A model generated the notes under the pieces. That model was given only the letters and a program-made list of their open reading frames with translations, was not told the DNA's origin and ran no database searches. Shown here one piece after another: positions 4,656 to 6,298 of a stretch of 6,298 bases of DNA (the stretch's first letter is position 1; every line of letters starts with the position of its first letter). The position numbers and the translations under genes were made by a program. The DNA lies in NCBI GenBank assembly GCA_045535465.1, contig JAZSLS010000063.1, forward strand, positions 1 through 6,298, given 5' to 3'. This stretch comes from SIG636 sp045535465. GTDB taxonomy: Bacteria; Bacillota; Clostridia; Oscillospirales; CAG-382.

Positions 4656-6298
4656 TTAGTGATTTTCTACGTCTTCCGAGACATTATCAACGCTGTCATT
4701 TTCCTTTTGGGAAGATTCAGCGTTCTTTTCGTCCTCGTTAGCTTTGGCACTGCGATTCTCTTTTTCCGTTCTTATTGCATCCAACTTTTCAAAGCTTGGT
4801 TCGTCATCAAAAACAGCAAGAAATTGTTCAGCGTCCATAACCTCGTTTACAACGAGATATTCTGCAATAAAGTGCATTTCGTTCATATGCTCTGTGATGA
4901 TTCTCTCAGCAGTAGCATAAGCCTCATCAATAATTGAATGAATTTCATCATCAATTTGTGAAGCTATCTTTTCGGAGAAATTACGAGTGCTTGAAAAATC
5001 CTTTCCCAAGAAAACTTCGTCGTGACCAGTTCCAAAAACAATCGGCCCCAAGGTATCACTCATACCAAGCTGAGTAACCATTTTTCTTGCGGTGTCTGTG
5101 GCACGCTGAATATCGTTGGAGGCTCCGCCTGAAATATCACCGAATATGAGTTTTTCAGCAACACGTCCACCAAGAAGCATCGCTATCTTTTCCTTCATTT
5201 CGGACTTATAAACAGAATATCTGTCTTCTTCAGGTACTTGAAGAGTATAGCCTAGAGCCATACCGCTGGGAATAATAGAAATCTGCCTTACAGGATCTTG
5301 AGTGGGAAGAAAATGGCCGACAACCGCATGACCGGCTTCGTGATACGCCGTCTTTTTCTTCTCGGATTCCTTAATAGCGCGAGATTTTTTCTTAGGACCA
5401 ACAATAACCTTCAAGGTTGCATCCTCAAGATCGTTGTTCCCTATCAACTTTTTTCCCGCACGTGCGGCAAGCAGAGCAGCTTCGTTAAGAAGATTGGCAA
5501 GGTCTGCACCTGTAAAGCCAACTGTGCTTTTCGCAAGAGACTCAAAGTCAACGGAAGGTTCAAACTTCTTGTTGCGAGCGTGAACTTTAAGAATTTCAAG
5601 TCTGCCCTTTAAGTCCGGATAATTTACGGTAATTTGCCTATCAAATCGACCGGGACGAAGAAGAGCCGGATCAAGAATATCGGGACGGTTTGTAGCTGCG
5701 ATAACTATAAGTTCAGCGTTACCGCCAAAGCCATCCATCTCAACAAGCAACTGGTTAAGCGTTTGCTCACGCTCATCGTGACCGCCACCCCACCCTGCAC
5801 CTCTGTGTCTGCCTACAGCATCGATTTCATCTATGAATATTATAGAAGGAGCAGTTTTCTTAGCAGTCTCGAACAAATCTCTAACACGAGAAGCGCCAAC
5901 ACCAACGTACATTTCAACAAAATCAGAGCCGCTTATTGAATAAAAAGGCACACCCGCTTCGCCTGCAACAGCTTTTGCAAGTAACGTCTTACCTGTACCG
6001 GGAGCACCGATAAGCAAAACACCCTTAGGAATTTTAGCACCAATTTCAGTATATTTGGTAGGATTTTTCAAAAAGTCTACAATTTCCTTAAGCTCTTCTT
6101 TTTCCTCATCTGCACCTGCAACATCCTTAAAGAAAACCTTATTTTTTTCATCTGCGCCAAGCTTTGTACGTGCTTTGGAAAAAGAATTCATTCTTCCGCC
6201 AAGGCCGCCCATACCACCGCTTGAACCATCCTTAGAAACGGGTTTCGAAATGAACGACCACCATAAAACAATTAATATTATAATAACGAGAACATAAG
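4656..6298 (-). CDS. ftsH: ATP-dependent zinc metalloprotease FtsH (N-terminal part outside window)
   Basis: FtsH is a membrane-anchored hexameric AAA+ protease that unfolds and degrades membrane and short-lived cytosolic proteins. The frame stays open to the right edge. A Met codon at 6212-6210 is not the true start: the 28 codons upstream encode a hydrophobic run (YVLVIIILIVLWW), the second transmembrane segment, followed by a Gly/Ser linker; the periplasmic domain and first segment lie outside. Numbering from that Met: Walker A GAPGTGKT (69-76), pore loop FVEMYVGVG (98-106), Walker B IIFIDEID (124-131), second region of homology with Arg186/Arg189 fingers, zinc site HEAGH (291-295) with third ligand Asp367, then a helical protease domain. 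The tail from about 483 is hydrophilic and acidic (Glu/Asp/Asn/Ser-rich). All catalytic residues are present. GAGWGGGHDE (138-147) has Trp where Leu is usual. A terminator hairpin follows the stop. Confidence 0.97.
   Translation of the reverse strand, partial: YVLVIIILIVLWWSFISKPVSKDGSSGGMGGLGGRMNSFSKARTKLGADEKNKVFFKDVAGADEEKEELKEIVDFLKNPTKYTEIGAKIPKGVLLIGAPGTGKTLLAKAVAGEAGVPFYSISGSDFVEMYVGVGASRVRDLFETAKKTAPSIIFIDEIDAVGRHRGAGWGGGHDEREQTLNQLLVEMDGFGGNAELIVIAATNRPDILDPALLRPGRFDRQITVNYPDLKGRLEILKVHARNKKFEPSVDFESLAKSTVGFTGADLANLLNEAALLAARAGKKLIGNNDLEDATLKVIVGPKKKSRAIKESEKKKTAYHEAGHAVVGHFLPTQDPVRQISIIPSGMALGYTLQVPEEDRYSVYKSEMKEKIAMLLGGRVAEKLIFGDISGGASNDIQRATDTARKMVTQLGMSDTLGPIVFGTGHDEVFLGKDFSSTRNFSEKIASQIDDEIHSIIDEAYATAERIITEHMNEMHFIAEYLVVNEVMDAEQFLAVFDDEPSFEKLDAIRTEKENRSAKANEDEKNAESSQKENDSVDNVSEDVENH

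Noticed and set aside
4656..6212. ftsH treated as a complete 518-aa gene starting at the Met at 6212
   Set aside because: The frame is open to the window edge and the upstream codons encode a transmembrane segment and linker expected in FtsH, so the gene is truncated by the window, not short.
5298..6297. Plus-strand open frames of 80-104 codons opposite ftsH
   Set aside because: They are antisense to highly conserved FtsH codons and low in plausible protein features; they arise from codon bias on the other strand.

Overview
The window looks like an ordinary chromosomal segment from an anaerobic, endospore-forming Firmicute, most likely a member of Clostridia. Three things point there. The Zn-ribbon ribosomal protein L28 is 62 aa long, as is usual in Firmicutes. 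An iorAB pair encodes ferredoxin-dependent indolepyruvate oxidoreductase, an oxygen-sensitive enzyme of amino-acid fermentation. A YunB-family sporulation protein is present. The two promoters seen clearly are exact sigma-A consensus sequences, and the intergenic DNA is AT-rich. I cannot name a genus from the sequence alone.

Layout, left to right. (1) Positions 1-210 hold the 3' end of gap (glyceraldehyde-3-phosphate dehydrogenase, + strand), followed by a GC-rich terminator hairpin. (2) Just past that hairpin is a 50-codon + strand ORF at 272-424 with a good ribosome binding site; it predicts a small basic, C-terminally membrane-anchored protein. (3) A 12-bp hairpin at 451-479 separates this from the convergent minus-strand group. 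Read in the direction of transcription, that group is iorA (3098 to 1359), iorB (1362 to 778, overlapping iorA by ATGA) and rpmB (686 to 498). iorA and rpmB each have a perfect TTGACA-17-TATAAT promoter. (4) yunB (3255-3854, +) is divergent from iorA across a 156-bp intergenic region. (5) yunB converges on a SpoU/TrmH-type RNA methyltransferase gene (4608 to 3847, -). The two share an 8-bp palindrome, TTAATTAA, that supplies the last Asn codon and stop of both. (6) A 9-bp GC-rich hairpin at 4621-4643 separates the methyltransferase from ftsH (- strand), which runs off the right edge. The open frame continues past the first Met inside the window and encodes the second membrane segment of FtsH.

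Functionally the genes are unrelated housekeeping and lifestyle genes: glycolysis, ribosome, rRNA modification, membrane proteolysis, amino-acid fermentation and sporulation. IorA and IorB form one enzyme. No mobile element, CRISPR array, tRNA, rRNA or phage gene is visible, and no gene appears broken. I found no convincing previously undescribed system. The points most worth a second look are the small membrane protein behind gap, the divergent motif 3 of the methyltransferase, the unterminated convergent overlap of yunB with the methyltransferase, and the hairpin that contains the only SD-like sequence upstream of the methyltransferase start.
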